64,000 bases of DNA from Alphaproteobacteria bacterium (GTDB taxonomy: Bacteria; Pseudomonadota; Alphaproteobacteria; UBA6615). The position numbers and the translations under genes were made by a program. Below the pieces are notes generated by a model, which made no database searches, was not told the origin of the DNA, and saw nothing but the letters and a program-made list of their open reading frames with translations. Location of the stretch: positions 62,001-126,000 of the forward strand of contig JBDXCV010000006.1 of the NCBI GenBank assembly GCA_039980135.1, read 5' to 3'. Of the stretch, positions 51,611 through 61,796 are shown piece after piece. Numbering within the stretch: position 1 is the stretch's first letter; each line of letters starts with the position of its first letter.

Positions 51611-54600
51611 CTATTGCGCCGGCGTTGGGCTCGGATCTGTCTGGACGGCGCGATTTCGCTCGCGCCAGCCGACGGTGATCGACATCATCGGCGGCACGAT
51701 CGCCAGGGTGAGCACTGCCGACAGCGACAATCCGCCGAGCACGACCGAACCCAGCCCGCGGTAAAGTTCGGACCCGGCGCCCGGGAACATTACCAGCGGC
51801 AACATCCCGAACACCGATGTGAGCGTGGACATGAAGATTGGCCGGACCCGGTTCTGGGTTGCCAGCATGATCGCGTCGTCGGCCTTCATGCCGTCTTCGC
51901 GAATGTGATAGAGGGTCTGATGGACCAGCAGAATCGCGTTGTTCACGACAATGCCCGTCAGGATGATGAATCCGAGCATCGTGAGCATGTCGAGGGGCTG
52001 ATTGACCCAGATATTCAACAGCGCAAGGCCTGCAATTCCGCCAGCGGCGGCGACGGGAACCGTCAGCATGATGATCAACGGATAGACAAAGCTCTCGAAC
52101 AGGACCGCCATGACCAGATAGACGATGATGATCGCCAGCGCCAGGTCGATGACCATCTCGTTCCACGTCTCAATAAGCTTGTCGGCCGTACCGGTCAGAT
52201 GGAGGCTGACGCCGTCGGGCAGGCCAGCTTCCTCCATGGGTTCGATCACCTCGCTCTGGATCAGTTCCAGCGCCTCCTGCAACGGGGTCTGCGCATTCGG
52301 TGTCACCTGCAGGGTGACCGTACGGGCGCGGTCGGCGCGCCGGATTTCCGTCGGCCCGGAAGTGATACGGACATTCGCCAGGCCTTCGACGGGCACGATC
52401 CGACCGTCGTTGGTCACGACCGGCAGCGCGCCGATGCCCTGGGTCTGGCCGATCATGTCCCGCGGGCCGGTAAGGGTCAGGTCAATACGTTTGCCATCGA
52501 CTGTAATCTCGGCCACCCGCACCCCGTCGTTGAACGCATCGACCGACTGGCCGAGCGACTGGGCCGACAGCCCGTTATCCGCGAGGCGGATGCGGTCCGG
52601 TTCAACGCGCACTTCGGGCGCCGACAGGGTCAGGCTGGGGATCGGACGGGTGCGATGCCCTTCGTTGAAGGGCAGGGTCTGGACCAGCCTGAAGAAGGTC
52701 TGTTGCGCGGTATCGTAAATCGTCTGGAGTTCGGCGCCGCGAATATCGACATCGATGGTCCGTCCGCTGCCCAGCGACCGGCCGAACAGGGATGGCTGGC
52801 GGGCGAATGCGCGGGTGCCGGGCTCATGGGAAGCGGCTTCTTCGAGCACCGGGCCCAGTTCGGCGGCCCGGTTCGGATCCACCGATGTACCCCCGATGAA
52901 GGCGCGGCCGGAGAAGGGCACGCGCATGAACCGGTCAAACTTCGGCGGTTGTCCCCGCTCGGACTCCGGACCCGTTTCGCTGGCCCAGAGATGGCGGGTG
53001 CGTTCGGCGATCCGTTCCGTTATCTCGTTCACGGTGCCGAGATTATATCCCGGCGGCACGTTGACGATGCCGAAGACGAAGTTGCGATTGCCGGTCGGCA
53101 GATAGTCGAGCTTGGGTGCGAATGTCAGGGTGAATGCGCCGGACGCCAGCGTGATCGCGCCGACCACCACCAGCGCGCGTAGTTTGGAACGCACGACCAT
53201 CCTGGTGAAATCCTGCCAGAAGGTGACGAAGGCGCGGGCGAAGTCGTCGATCACGGGAATGCGGAAGACATCGCCGCCCTCCGCAGCGCTGTTGACGAGG
53301 AGCCGGTTGGCCAGCGCCGGGATAACCGTCACCGAGACCAGCAGCGACAGCAGGACCGACACGGAGATCGCAACCGCGATATCACGGAACAATTGCCCGG
53401 CCTCGAGCTCCATGATCAGGATGGGGATGAAGACCATCACGGTCGTCAGCGATGAGACGAGCACGGCGGGCCAGACCTGCGATGCGCCTTTCTGGGCGGC
53501 ATCGGCGCGGGACAAGCCCTCCTGGCGCAGCCGGTAGATGTTTTCGAGCACGACGATGGCCGCATCGACGACCATGCCGACAGAGAATGCGATTCCGGCG
53601 AGGCTGATGACGTTGAGCGTTCTGCCGAGCGCGGCCATGGCGACGAAGGAGCCGACCACGGACACCGGTATCGCCAGCGATACAACGAGGGTGGGGCGCC
53701 AGGAACGCAGGAACAGCATCAGAACAAGGGCGGCGAGGATGCCGCCGATGACAATGTTCTGCTGGACCAGCGAAATCGCCGAATTCACGTAAAGGGTTTC
53801 GTCGAACACGTTTTCAAGCAGGAGGCCGACATCGGCCAGCGCACCGCTTGCGAGGTCGGCGGCCACCCTGTGGACCTCGTCCATTACGGTCAGGACATTC
53901 GCGCCCTGTTCGCGGGTCATGTTGAACGCCATCGCACGGTCGTCACGGCGATGGGGCAGGGCGCGGGCTTCCTTGTAGCCGAGTTCCACGTCGGCGATGT
54001 CGCGCACGGTGACGCGGCCGATTCGCCCGTTTCCGAGGTCTGCATCCGAGCGCAGCACGATGTCCAGCACCTGGTCGGTGTTGGTGAAATCGCCCTCGGT
54101 GCGCACGGTATAGCTGCGCTTGCCCTCGTCCACGTCGCCGCCGGAGATCGAGGCATTCTCGGCGCGCAGACGGTTCACCACGTCGCTGACGGTCAGGCGG
54201 AACTGGGCCAGCCGTTCAGGGTCGACGATGATCCGCATCTCGCGTTCGGTCTCGCCGAAGATATTGACCCCCGAAATGCCGGCGATCCGCTCGACCCGTT
54301 CCTGGACGACATCCTCGAGGAAGTCGCCATAGGTGATCATGTCGCGGTCGTTACCCGCCGCCCGGGTCAGCAGGAACCAGGCAATCGGATTGTCGTCGGT
54401 CCCCGACGTACGCAGGGTCGGTTCGTCGGCCTCGTCGGGATATCCCGTAACGCGATCGAGCCGGTTGGCGACCAGCAGCAGCGCCCGGTCCATATTCTGG
54501 CTCGGGCTGAATTCGAGCGTGATATCGGAACGGCCGGTGCGCGCCCGGCTCTCGATTTTCTGCACCCCCTCAATGCCCTTGAGGACTTCCTCCTGGCGGT

Positions 54601-54793
54601 TGATGATCTCGCGCTCGACCTCCAGGGGGGATGCGCCACCCCAGGATGTATCAACGATGATAACGGGTTGTCGGACATCCGGCGCGAGTTGGATGGGGAT
54701 GCGCTGCAGCGCCACCCAGCCGAACATCAAGACCATGATGACGACCGCGATGACCGCGATCGGCCGGTGAATTGAAGCCGAAATCAGGTTCAT
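51611..54793 (-). CDS. RND efflux permease
   Basis: A 1060-residue resistance-nodulation-division inner-membrane pump with twelve TM helices and two large periplasmic loops. The first helix is preceded by MNLISASIHRPIAVIAVVIM. The TM4 region VISLAGIAFSVGMVVDAAIV contains the acidic residue of the proton relay, and the next helix carries ENIYRLRQEGLSRADAA. Symmetric motifs appear in the second half (GFIILTGIVVNNAILLVHQ). It exports hydrophobic compounds together with its adaptor, which lies five bases upstream. No outer-membrane channel gene is in the window. Confidence 0.93.
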   Translation of the reverse strand: MNLISASIHRPIAVIAVVIMVLMFGWVALQRIPIQLAPDVRQPVIIVDTSWGGASPLEVEREIINRQEEVLKGIEGVQKIESRARTGRSDITLEFSPSQNMDRALLLVANRLDRVTGYPDEADEPTLRTSGTDDNPIAWFLLTRAAGNDRDMITYGDFLEDVVQERVERIAGISGVNIFGETEREMRIIVDPERLAQFRLTVSDVVNRLRAENASISGGDVDEGKRSYTVRTEGDFTNTDQVLDIVLRSDADLGNGRIGRVTVRDIADVELGYKEARALPHRRDDRAMAFNMTREQGANVLTVMDEVHRVAADLASGALADVGLLLENVFDETLYVNSAISLVQQNIVIGGILAALVLMLFLRSWRPTLVVSLAIPVSVVGSFVAMAALGRTLNVISLAGIAFSVGMVVDAAIVVLENIYRLRQEGLSRADAAQKGASQVWPAVLVSSLTTVMVFIPILIMELEAGQLFRDIAVAISVSVLLSLLVSVTVIPALANRLLVNSAAEGGDVFRIPVIDDFARAFVTFWQDFTRMVVRSKLRALVVVGAITLASGAFTLTFAPKLDYLPTGNRNFVFGIVNVPPGYNLGTVNEITERIAERTRHLWASETGPESERGQPPKFDRFMRVPFSGRAFIGGTSVDPNRAAELGPVLEEAASHEPGTRAFARQPSLFGRSLGSGRTIDVDIRGAELQTIYDTAQQTFFRLVQTLPFNEGHRTRPIPSLTLSAPEVRVEPDRIRLADNGLSAQSLGQSVDAFNDGVRVAEITVDGKRIDLTLTGPRDMIGQTQGIGALPVVTNDGRIVPVEGLANVRITSGPTEIRRADRARTVTLQVTPNAQTPLQEALELIQSEVIEPMEEAGLPDGVSLHLTGTADKLIETWNEMVIDLALAIIIVYLVMAVLFESFVYPLIIMLTVPVAAAGGIAGLALLNIWVNQPLDMLTMLGFIILTGIVVNNAILLVHQTLYHIREDGMKADDAIMLATQNRVRPIFMSTLTSVFGMLPLVMFPGAGSELYRGLGSVVLGGLSLSAVLTLAIVPPMMSITVGWRERNRAVQTDPSPTPAQ

Positions 54794-54798
54794 TCGGT

Positions 54799-56136
54799 TC
54801 AGCCTCCGCTGGCGCCGTTGACGATGTTGAGCCGCTGACCCGGGCGCAGCCCTTCGTTGCCGCGGATCACGACCATGTCCCCGGGCTTCACGCCGCCGCG
54901 CACGACGAAACGATCCCCTGTCCCGTCGCCAACCGTGACCGGGGTCGGCTGCGCGGCGCCGTTCCGGACCACAAATACGGTCATGCTGCCGTTGCGCTCG
55001 ATGATTGCGTCCTTGGAAACGGTGACCGCGTTGCGGGATTCGCCGACCGGGATCATGACCGTGACGCTCTGATTGTCGGCGAGCTGCTTGTCGATCTCGT
55101 TGAAACGCGGGGTGAACCGGACCGGCCGCGTCCGCGTGCGCGGATTTTCGTTCGGGACGATGGCGCGGACACTCGCGCGCAATGCGGCGCCGTCATCAAG
55201 GCGGACACCGACGCTCAGCCCCGGGGCGAGCGCGGCGAGACGGCCGGTCGGAACATCGGCCTCGATGTCGAGGTTCAGATCATTGATCAGGGTCACGACA
55301 GGATTGCCGACAGTCAGATAGGCCCCGACCTCCGTGTGGGTGGCGCTGACGACGCCCGGAAAGGGCGCGCGGATTTCGGCGTCCTCCAAATCGCGCTCGG
55401 CGCGCCTGAGCTGCGCTTCGGCCTGGACCAGCTGCGCACGCGTTTGCGCGACGTCGGCCGACTGCATCGCGACATTCTGTTCGGCGTCTTCGAAACGCGC
55501 CTGGGAAAAGGCGGCGGATTTGCGAATACCCTCGAGGCGCTTGAGTTCGTTCTGTTTGATGCCGAGGTCCGCGCGCGCGGCGGTCAGGCTGGCATTCTGT
55601 TGTGTGACGATGGCGGCATAGCGATCGCGTTCCAGGTCGAGGCGTTCGCGGTCGAGCACGGCGAGCGTGTCGCCTGTCTCCACACGGTCGCCGACGCGGA
55701 CCCGCAATTCGTCCACCGCGCCGCCGATCCGGGCGGCGACGGGGCCGGCCTGACGGGCGACCAAACGGCCGACGACCGGTGTCGTCTGTCCGATCACTTC
55801 TTCGATGACGGCATCGACGACGACCGTCGCAGGAGGCGGACCGCCGCGCGCGGGACCGTTGCTGCCACCCTGGAAAAACGCACTGATCTCGGCGCCATCG
55901 AGGGTGCCGCTCTTGTCCTTGTCGATGCTGTCGAAATTGGCCTGCACGGGACCGCGCGCTTCCGATTTTTCGAGCACACCGTTGCTGTTTGCATCCAGCG
56001 CCTTGGCGCGATCGGATAGTTCGGTGGACTGGGCCAGTGCGGGCACCGCGAATGTCAGCAGGAACGCCATCGTCAGCGCAGCCCCGATCATCAGGTTTGG
56101 CCTGTTCGGGAGATAAAAACCGGGAGTTATGCGCAT
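54799..56136 (-). CDS. RND periplasmic adaptor with N-terminal EF-hand pair
   Basis: A 445-residue HlyD/AcrA-type adaptor. The signal peptide (MIGAALTMAFLLTFAVPALA) is followed by two canonical EF-hand loops, DANSNGVLEKSE and DKDKSGTLDGAE (about residues 50-80), each with Asp/Asn at positions 1, 3 and 5 and Glu at 12. A Gly/Pro linker leads to the lipoyl half-domain (VAARIGGAVDELRVRVGD), an alpha-helical hairpin and the second lipoyl segment (RAPFPGVVSATHTEVGAYL), with beta-barrel and membrane-proximal domains after it. EF-hands on an RND adaptor are unusual and suggest Ca2+ dependence. A longer N-terminus to 56238 is possible but unlikely. Confidence 0.88.
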   Translation of the reverse strand: MRITPGFYLPNRPNLMIGAALTMAFLLTFAVPALAQSTELSDRAKALDANSNGVLEKSEARGPVQANFDSIDKDKSGTLDGAEISAFFQGGSNGPARGGPPPATVVVDAVIEEVIGQTTPVVGRLVARQAGPVAARIGGAVDELRVRVGDRVETGDTLAVLDRERLDLERDRYAAIVTQQNASLTAARADLGIKQNELKRLEGIRKSAAFSQARFEDAEQNVAMQSADVAQTRAQLVQAEAQLRRAERDLEDAEIRAPFPGVVSATHTEVGAYLTVGNPVVTLINDLNLDIEADVPTGRLAALAPGLSVGVRLDDGAALRASVRAIVPNENPRTRTRPVRFTPRFNEIDKQLADNQSVTVMIPVGESRNAVTVSKDAIIERNGSMTVFVVRNGAAQPTPVTVGDGTGDRFVVRGGVKPGDMVVIRGNEGLRPGQRLNIVNGASGG

Positions 56137-56160
56137 GTTAACCAACCATTTTTTCGTTTG

Positions 56161-56175
56161 TCCGCCATATGCGGA
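56161..56175. promoter_or_regulatory. Palindrome in the RND operon leader (possible operator)
   Basis: TCCGCCATATGCGGA has TCCGC/GCGGA arms around CATAT. It lies between the predicted promoter and the adaptor start, where a repressor would act. No TetR- or MarR-type repressor gene is adjacent, so the binding protein is unknown. Confidence 0.35.
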
Positions 56176-56209
56176 CATGCGCGTCGCATCGACCTGGACG
56201 CGGGTGCGG

Positions 56210-56238
56210 ACAACACGCCGAATTGATGCATCTGTCAA
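56210..56238 (-). promoter_or_regulatory. Predicted promoter of the RND adaptor/permease operon
   Basis: On the minus strand a perfect TTGACA (56238-56233) and TGTTGT (56215-56210) are separated by 17 bases. This places the start near 56203 and a leader of about 65 bases before the adaptor ATG. The -35 element is perfect; the -10 matches at three of six positions. Confidence 0.5.
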
Positions 56239-56372
56239 TAAGGATCAGATGCCGGGATACCCTGTGATTCTCACAATTTCGGGACCCGGTCGGCGCGCCT
56301 CCAATGCAATTGCTGTGGTTGCCGCCGCGGGGCGCTAGAATGGCAAACCACGCATCAACCCGGAGTCGGCGT

Positions 56373-57299
56373 ATGACGACCCGTTTCTATTTTCATCCGG
56401 TCTGCATCGAGCACGAGCCCGCACCGGGACACCCCGAATCGCCGGCGCGGTTGCGGACCATCGCCGATGTGCTGGACGCCCCGGCATTCGACGCGCTTGA
56501 GCGTCACACGCCGCCGGAAGCGACGCGCGAACATCTGAAACTGATGCACCCGGCCACCCATGTGGACCGGATATTCGGCCTCGTACCCGAAGAGGGCTAT
56601 GCCCGTGTGGATGCCGACACGATCATGTCGCCGAAGTCCGGTGCGGCGGCCTTGCGCGCGACCGGCGCGCTGATCGATGCGGTCGATGCGGTGATGATGG
56701 GTGCGGCCGACAATGCCTTCTGTGCGATGCGCCCGCCGGGGCATCACGCCGAACCGAGGCAGGCCATGGGGTTCTGCCTGTTCAACAGCGTGGCGATCGG
56801 CGCCGAGCATGCGCGCAGGGCCCATGGGGCCGAGCGGGTCGCGGTGATGGATTTCGACGTTCATCATGGCAACGGCACCCAGGCGATGTTTTGGAACGAA
56901 CCGGATTTGTTCTACGCCTCGACACATCAATGGCCGCTTTACCCGGGCACGGGTGACAAGACCGAGACCGGCGCCCACGGCAACATCGCCAACGCGCCGC
57001 TCTGGCCCGGCGCGGGCTCGGACGATTTTCGCACCGCGATGCGCGAGATCGTGCTGCCGGCCATGCGGAATTTCGGCCCCGACCTGATCCTGATCTCGGC
57101 CGGGTTCGACGCCCACCGCCGCGATCCGCTGGCGCAGCTGTCGCTCGAGACCGAGGATTTCGCGTGGGCGACCGATGAACTGCGTCGCCTGGCGGAAGCT
57201 GTGTGCGGTGGCCGGGTCGTGTCGACTCTCGAAGGGGGTTACGATTTGACGGCTCTGGGCGAATCCGCCGCCGCGCATGTGGGCGTCCTGATGGGCTGA
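56373..57299 (+). CDS. Histone-deacetylase-family amidohydrolase
   Basis: A 308-residue zinc hydrolase of the HDAC/acetylpolyamine amidohydrolase superfamily. Active-site motifs are RPPGHHAEPRQAMGFCLFN (catalytic His pair), MDFDVHHGNGTQ (zinc Asp and His), SAGFDAHRRDPLA (zinc Asp) and the C-terminal LEGGYDL. Bacterial members deacetylate polyamines, acetoin-related or protein lysine substrates. CGGAG lies seven bases before ATG 56373. It reads into xseB with a 42-base gap, an arrangement frequently seen in alphaproteobacteria. Confidence 0.93.
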   Translation: MTTRFYFHPVCIEHEPAPGHPESPARLRTIADVLDAPAFDALERHTPPEATREHLKLMHPATHVDRIFGLVPEEGYARVDADTIMSPKSGAAALRATGALIDAVDAVMMGAADNAFCAMRPPGHHAEPRQAMGFCLFNSVAIGAEHARRAHGAERVAVMDFDVHHGNGTQAMFWNEPDLFYASTHQWPLYPGTGDKTETGAHGNIANAPLWPGAGSDDFRTAMREIVLPAMRNFGPDLILISAGFDAHRRDPLAQLSLETEDFAWATDELRRLAEAVCGGRVVSTLEGGYDLTALGESAAAHVGVLMG

Positions 57300-57341
57300 A
57301 CCGATTTGACGGCGCGCACCGCGGCCGGTAGAGGATTGAAC

Positions 57342-57605
57342 ATGGCAAAAGACGAAACGAAGGTCGAGATTCCGGCGAACATCGCGAAGATGTCCTTCGA
57401 GGATGCGCTGGCGCAACTCGAAGAGATCGTGCGCAATCTCGAAGGTGGCGACAGCGCGCTTGATGACGCGATTGCCGCCTATGAGCGTGGTGCGGCGCTG
57501 AAGCGGCACTGCGAATCGAAACTCCGACAGGCGCAGGCGCGCGTCGAGAAGATATCGCTCGGTGCCGACGGCACGCCGGATACCGAACCGGTCGCCTCGG
57601 ATTGA
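57342..57605 (+). CDS. xseB: Exodeoxyribonuclease VII small subunit
   Basis: An 87-residue helical-hairpin protein that binds the large XseA subunit. The typical core is MSFEDALAQLEEIVRNLEGG, then LDDAIAAYERGAALKRHC and the LRQAQARVEKI helix. The holoenzyme degrades single-stranded DNA. GAGGA precedes the ATG. It is followed within two bases by ispA, as in many proteobacteria. Confidence 0.93.
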   Translation: MAKDETKVEIPANIAKMSFEDALAQLEEIVRNLEGGDSALDDAIAAYERGAALKRHCESKLRQAQARVEKISLGADGTPDTEPVASD

Positions 57606-57607
57606 CC

Positions 57608-58510
57608 GTGTCCAGCAGCTACGCCGACGCGCTGGCGGCCGTCGCGGCGGATGTCGATACGACGATAGCCGCGCTCCTCGATCGCCCCTCGAGCCAGGTC
57701 GACGAGGTCGCGAATCTATGGCGTGCGATGCGCTATGCATCGCTGGCGGGCGGCAAGCGCCTGCGCCCCTTCCTGGTGGTTTCTGCGGCGGAGATCTGCG
57801 GCGGTGATCGGCACGTGGCGCTGCGCGTGGCCGCGGCGGTCGAGATGATGCACACCTACTCGCTGGTCCATGACGATCTGCCGGCGATGGATGACGACGA
57901 TCTGCGCCGTGGCCAGCCGACCCTGCACAAGAAATTCGACGAGGCGACCGCGATCCTCGCCGGCGACGCGCTGCTGACGCTCGCATTCGAGGTTCTGGCC
58001 GACCCCCGGACCCACGCCGATCCGGGAATCCGCGCCGAACTGGTGCTCGGCCTGGCCCGGGCCGGTGGACCGGATGGCATGGCCGGCGGCCAAATGCTCG
58101 ACCTCCAGGCGGAACGTCAGCCGATCGATGATGACGACGAGATCATGAGGCTCGAAGCGATGAAGACCGGCGCGTTGTTCGCCTGGTCGTGCGAGGCGGG
58201 CGCGGTGTCGGCCGGGGCGGACGGCGCCGCGCGGCAACAGTTGCGGGATTTCGGGGCCGACTTCGGCCTCGCCTTTCAGATCACCGACGATATTCTCGAC
58301 GAGATCGGCGATGCCGCCGAGGTTGGAAAGGCGGTCGGCAAGGACACGGCACGCGGCAAGGCGACCTTCGTCTCTCGCCACGGCCTGGACGGCGCGCGCG
58401 AGATCGCGGAACGATATGTCCGCAAGGCGGTCGGGAACCTTGATTTCTTTGGGGAAAAGGCAGATTTATTGCGGGCTGCTGCCGAACGCTTGATCGATCG
58501 GCGCGTATGA
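57608..58510 (+). CDS. ispA: Farnesyl (geranyl) diphosphate synthase
   Basis: A 300-residue trans-prenyltransferase that condenses IPP with allylic diphosphates to make farnesyl diphosphate. The first Asp-rich motif is [15 protein letters not shown] and the second is [11 protein letters not shown]. The conserved [12 protein letters not shown] (IPP site) and the signature [15 protein letters not shown] are present. GTG 57608 is preferred; TTG 57602 would overlap the xseB stop. It lies between xseB and dxs, supplying polyprenyl precursors. Confidence 0.92.
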   Translation: MSSSYADALAAVAADVDTTIAALLDRPSSQVDEVANLWRAMRYASLAGGKRLRPFLVVSAAEICGGDRHVALRVAAAVEMMHTYSLVHDDLPAMDDDDLRRGQPTLHKKFDEATAILAGDALLTLAFEVLADPRTHADPGIRAELVLGLARAGGPDGMAGGQMLDLQAERQPIDDDDEIMRLEAMKTGALFAWSCEAGAVSAGADGAARQQLRDFGADFGLAFQITDDILDEIGDAAEVGKAVGKDTARGKATFVSRHGLDGAREIAERYVRKAVGNLDFFGEKADLLRAAAERLIDRRV

Positions 58511-58541
58511 TTGTATTCAGGGCCACGATTGGACCCGTTTT

Positions 58542-60464
58542 TTGAGCGATAACAGCACAACCCCGCTTCTCGATACCGTCCGGATTCCGGCGGATATGGC
58601 GGATTTTACGCCCGAGCAGCTCAAGCAGCTTGCCGATGAGCTCCGTCAGGAGACGATCGATGCGGTCTCGATCACCGGTGGACACCTGGGAGCCGGGCTT
58701 GGCGTCGTCGAGCTGACGGTGGCGCTCCACCATGTCTTCGAGGCACCCCGCGATCGGCTGATCTGGGATGTCAGCCATCAATGCTATCCCCACAAGATAC
58801 TGACCGGCCGACGCGACCGCATCCGCACCCTGCGCCAGGGCGGTGGTCTGTCCGGTTTCACCCGCCGCGTCGAAAGCGAATACGACCCCTTCGGCGCCGC
58901 GCACAGCTCCACCTCGATTTCCGCCGGGCTGGGCATGGCCGTGGCGCGGGACCTTGCCGGGGACGACAACAATGTTGTCGCGGTCATCGGCGATGGCTCG
59001 ATGAGCGCCGGCATGGCCTATGAGGCCATGAACAATGCGGGTTCGATGGATTCGCGCCTCGTCGTCGTGCTGAACGACAACGACATGTCGATCGCGCCGG
59101 CGGTCGGTGCCATGAGCGCCTATCTGTCCCGCCTGATTTCGTCCAAGAGTTACAGGTCGTTGCGCCGGGTCGCCAAGGACATGGCCCACCGGTTCCCGAA
59201 GAGCTTCGAGGAAGCCGCACGCCGGGCCGAGGAGTATGCCCGCGGGTTTGTGACCGGCGGGACCCTGTTCGAGGAGATGGGCTTCTACTATATCGGCCCG
59301 ATCGACGGCCATAACATCGACCATCTGCTGCCGGTGCTGAAGAATGTGCGCGACAGCAAGCAGGACGCGCCGGTTCTGGTCCATGTCGTGACCCAGAAGG
59401 GCCGGGGCTTCGAATCCGACAAGGGCGGTGACGAGAAGTATCACGCCGTGTCGAAGTTCGACGTTGTCACGGGCGCCCAGGTTAAGGCGACGTCGAACGC
59501 ACCGAGCTATACCAAGGTCTTTGCCGAGAGCCTGGTCAGGGAAGCCGAGGACGACGACAAGATCGTCGCCGTGACCGCGGCGATGCCGTCGGGCACCGGA
59601 CTGGATATCTTCGGCAGCGCCTTTCCCGAACGCTGCTTCGATGTGGGCATCGCCGAGCAGCATGGCGTGACGTTCGCAGGCGGCCTCGCGACCGAGGGCT
59701 TCAAGCCCTTCGTGGCGATCTACTCCACCTTCCTGCAGCGCGGCTATGACCAGGTGGTCCACGACGTCGCGATTCAGCAACTGCCCGTGCGGTTCGCGAT
59801 CGACCGCGCCGGTCTTGTCGGCGCTGACGGCGCCACCCACCACGGATCCTTCGATGTGGCCTATCTCGGTTGTCTGCCGGGCTTCGTGCTGATGGCGGCG
59901 GCCGACGAGGCTGAACTGGTCAATATGGTGGCGACCGCCGCGGTGATCGATGATCGCCCGTCGGCGTTCCGCTATCCGCGCGGCGAGGGTGTTGGCGTGG
60001 AGATGCCCGCGCGCGGCAAGCCGTTGGAGATCGGCAAGGGACGGGTCCTGCGCGAGGGCACGGGTGTGGCGTTGCTGTCCTATGGCGGGCGATTGCAGGA
60101 ATGCCTGCGCGCCGCCGAAGACCTGGCCACCCACGGGCTGAGCGCGACCGTCGCCGATGCGCGGTTCGCCAAGCCGCTGGATACGGATCTTCTGCACCGG
60201 CTCGCGCGCGAGCATGAGGTGCTGGTCACGGTGGAAGAGGGGGCAATCGGCGGGTTCGCGACCCAGGTGATGACCGACCTGGCCAATTCGGGACTGCTCG
60301 ATGGCGGCCTCAAGTTCCGACCCATGACTCTGCCGGACATCTTCATCGACCATGAAAAGCCCGAAGTTCAGTACGAACAGGCGGGTCTCACGGCGTCGGG
60401 TATTGTCGCCAGGGTCCTGTGCGCGCTGGGCCGCGAGGAAGAGGCGACGGGCGTCCGCGCCTAG
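58542..60464 (+). CDS. dxs: 1-deoxy-D-xylulose-5-phosphate synthase
   Basis: A 640-residue ThDP enzyme that condenses pyruvate and glyceraldehyde-3-phosphate in the first step of the MEP isoprenoid pathway. ThDP/magnesium motif [38 protein letters not shown] at the N-terminus, [36 protein letters not shown] and [12 protein letters not shown] are diagnostic. The start is TTG 58542 with a weak ribosome binding site, 31 bases after ispA, so it is probably co-transcribed. Confidence 0.97.
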   Translation: MSDNSTTPLLDTVRIPADMADFTPEQLKQLADELRQETIDAVSITGGHLGAGLGVVELTVALHHVFEAPRDRLIWDVSHQCYPHKILTGRRDRIRTLRQGGGLSGFTRRVESEYDPFGAAHSSTSISAGLGMAVARDLAGDDNNVVAVIGDGSMSAGMAYEAMNNAGSMDSRLVVVLNDNDMSIAPAVGAMSAYLSRLISSKSYRSLRRVAKDMAHRFPKSFEEAARRAEEYARGFVTGGTLFEEMGFYYIGPIDGHNIDHLLPVLKNVRDSKQDAPVLVHVVTQKGRGFESDKGGDEKYHAVSKFDVVTGAQVKATSNAPSYTKVFAESLVREAEDDDKIVAVTAAMPSGTGLDIFGSAFPERCFDVGIAEQHGVTFAGGLATEGFKPFVAIYSTFLQRGYDQVVHDVAIQQLPVRFAIDRAGLVGADGATHHGSFDVAYLGCLPGFVLMAAADEAELVNMVATAAVIDDRPSAFRYPRGEGVGVEMPARGKPLEIGKGRVLREGTGVALLSYGGRLQECLRAAEDLATHGLSATVADARFAKPLDTDLLHRLAREHEVLVTVEEGAIGGFATQVMTDLANSGLLDGGLKFRPMTLPDIFIDHEKPEVQYEQAGLTASGIVARVLCALGREEEATGVRA

Positions 60465-60601
60465 ACGTTGCCGCGCCGACCTTCGCGGGCCCACCATCTC
60501 GCCGCCGCCCACTGGACCTCAGTGCGGCGCGTCGGTATCAATTCCGCAAACACCAATTCGAACGCGCCCCCTGCTGCGGCGTGCCTGCCCGGGAGAGCAA
60601 C

Positions 60602-61789
60602 ATGAGTGGACCCTTCGTTATCGATGAAATGCAGGAAGCGATCCTGGATTCGGTCCGGCGCTTCGTCACCGACGAAATCCTGCCCGTCGCGGCCGATCTC
60701 GACGCCAACGCCGATCCGGAGGAGAGCTTCTCCTGGGATATCATCGAGAAATCGGATGAGGCCGGCATCCGCACCATGACCCTGCCCGAGGAATGGGGCG
60801 GGATCGGTGCCGACTACCTCACCACCGGGATGGTCGTCGAGGAGCTTGCCAAGGGCGATATCGGTATCTCCGTCGTCATGGCGCAGACTCTGAAGATCGC
60901 GCAGATCATGATGGAAGCGCTGTCGAAAGATCAGCAGGAGCGCTTCATTCCGCGCTTCCGCGACGATCCGCGCGGGCTGCTCGCGATCGGCATTACCGAG
61001 CCGGAGAACGGTTCCAACTATTTCATCCATGGCGACTGGGCGTTCAACACCCGCGCCGAGAAGGTCGATGGTGGCTGGAAGATCAACGGCATGAAGCATT
61101 TCGTGTCGAACTCGAACCGGGCCAACGTCTTCCTGCTGTTTGTGCAGACCGAGAAGGGCAAGGACCTGTTCAGCGGCAGCACCTGCTTCATCCTGTCGAA
61201 CGAGACGCCGGGCTTCTCCCTCGGTCAGGTCCACAACAAGATGGGTGAGCGCCTCGCGAACAATGCCGAGATGATCTTCCAGGATTGCTTCGTGCCGGAC
61301 GCCGACGTGGTCGGCGAGGTCGGCAACGGCTTCCAGATTCTGGCCGATTTCTTCCCGGCCAGTAACGCCTATGCCGGGGCCTCGGTTCTGGGCAACGCTG
61401 TCGCGACTTACGAGATGACGCTGGAATGGGCGAAGAACCGCATCCAGGGCGGCAAGCCGCTGATCGAGCATGACGGCATCCGTGTCCAGCTCGCCGAGAT
61501 GCACATGATGCTCGATATCGCGCGCACGTATATTCGCAAGGCCACCTGGGCGGCGGACAACCGGGACACCGTGCCGTGGGACCCGGCGCTCGGCGCCCTG
61601 CCGAAGATCTATGCCTCCCAGATCGGGTGGCAGATTGCGACCTGGGCCATGGAGATCCACGGCGGCAGCGGTTTCATGAAGGAGATCGGTCTGGAGAAAC
61701 GCGTGCGTGACGCGGCGGCGTTCCTGCATTCGGACGGCGTCAACCGGACACTGTTCCTCAAGGCGGCAGACTACCTCTACAAGGGCTAG
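60602..61789 (+). CDS. Acyl-CoA dehydrogenase
   Basis: A 395-residue FAD enzyme for alpha,beta-desaturation of an acyl-CoA. Typical segments are LPEEWGGIGADYLTTGMVVEE, the FAD/substrate signature IGITEPENGSNYF, GMKHFVSNSNRANVFLLF and the C-terminal IHGGSGFMKEIGLEKRVRDAAA. The usual catalytic Glu lies in the last helices, but its position cannot be fixed by eye. ATG 60602 follows GGGAGAG; a longer in-frame upstream extension runs over the dxs 3' end and is rejected. The chain length it acts on is unknown. Confidence 0.9.
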   Translation: MSGPFVIDEMQEAILDSVRRFVTDEILPVAADLDANADPEESFSWDIIEKSDEAGIRTMTLPEEWGGIGADYLTTGMVVEELAKGDIGISVVMAQTLKIAQIMMEALSKDQQERFIPRFRDDPRGLLAIGITEPENGSNYFIHGDWAFNTRAEKVDGGWKINGMKHFVSNSNRANVFLLFVQTEKGKDLFSGSTCFILSNETPGFSLGQVHNKMGERLANNAEMIFQDCFVPDADVVGEVGNGFQILADFFPASNAYAGASVLGNAVATYEMTLEWAKNRIQGGKPLIEHDGIRVQLAEMHMMLDIARTYIRKATWAADNRDTVPWDPALGALPKIYASQIGWQIATWAMEIHGGSGFMKEIGLEKRVRDAAAFLHSDGVNRTLFLKAADYLYKG

Positions 61790-61796
61790 CCCGGTC

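Noticed and set aside
56263-56275. TGTGATTCTCACA palindrome upstream of the RND operon, looking like a CRP site
   Set aside because: The half-sites are separated by three bases, not six, so the helical phasing is wrong for CRP. It may still be another operator.
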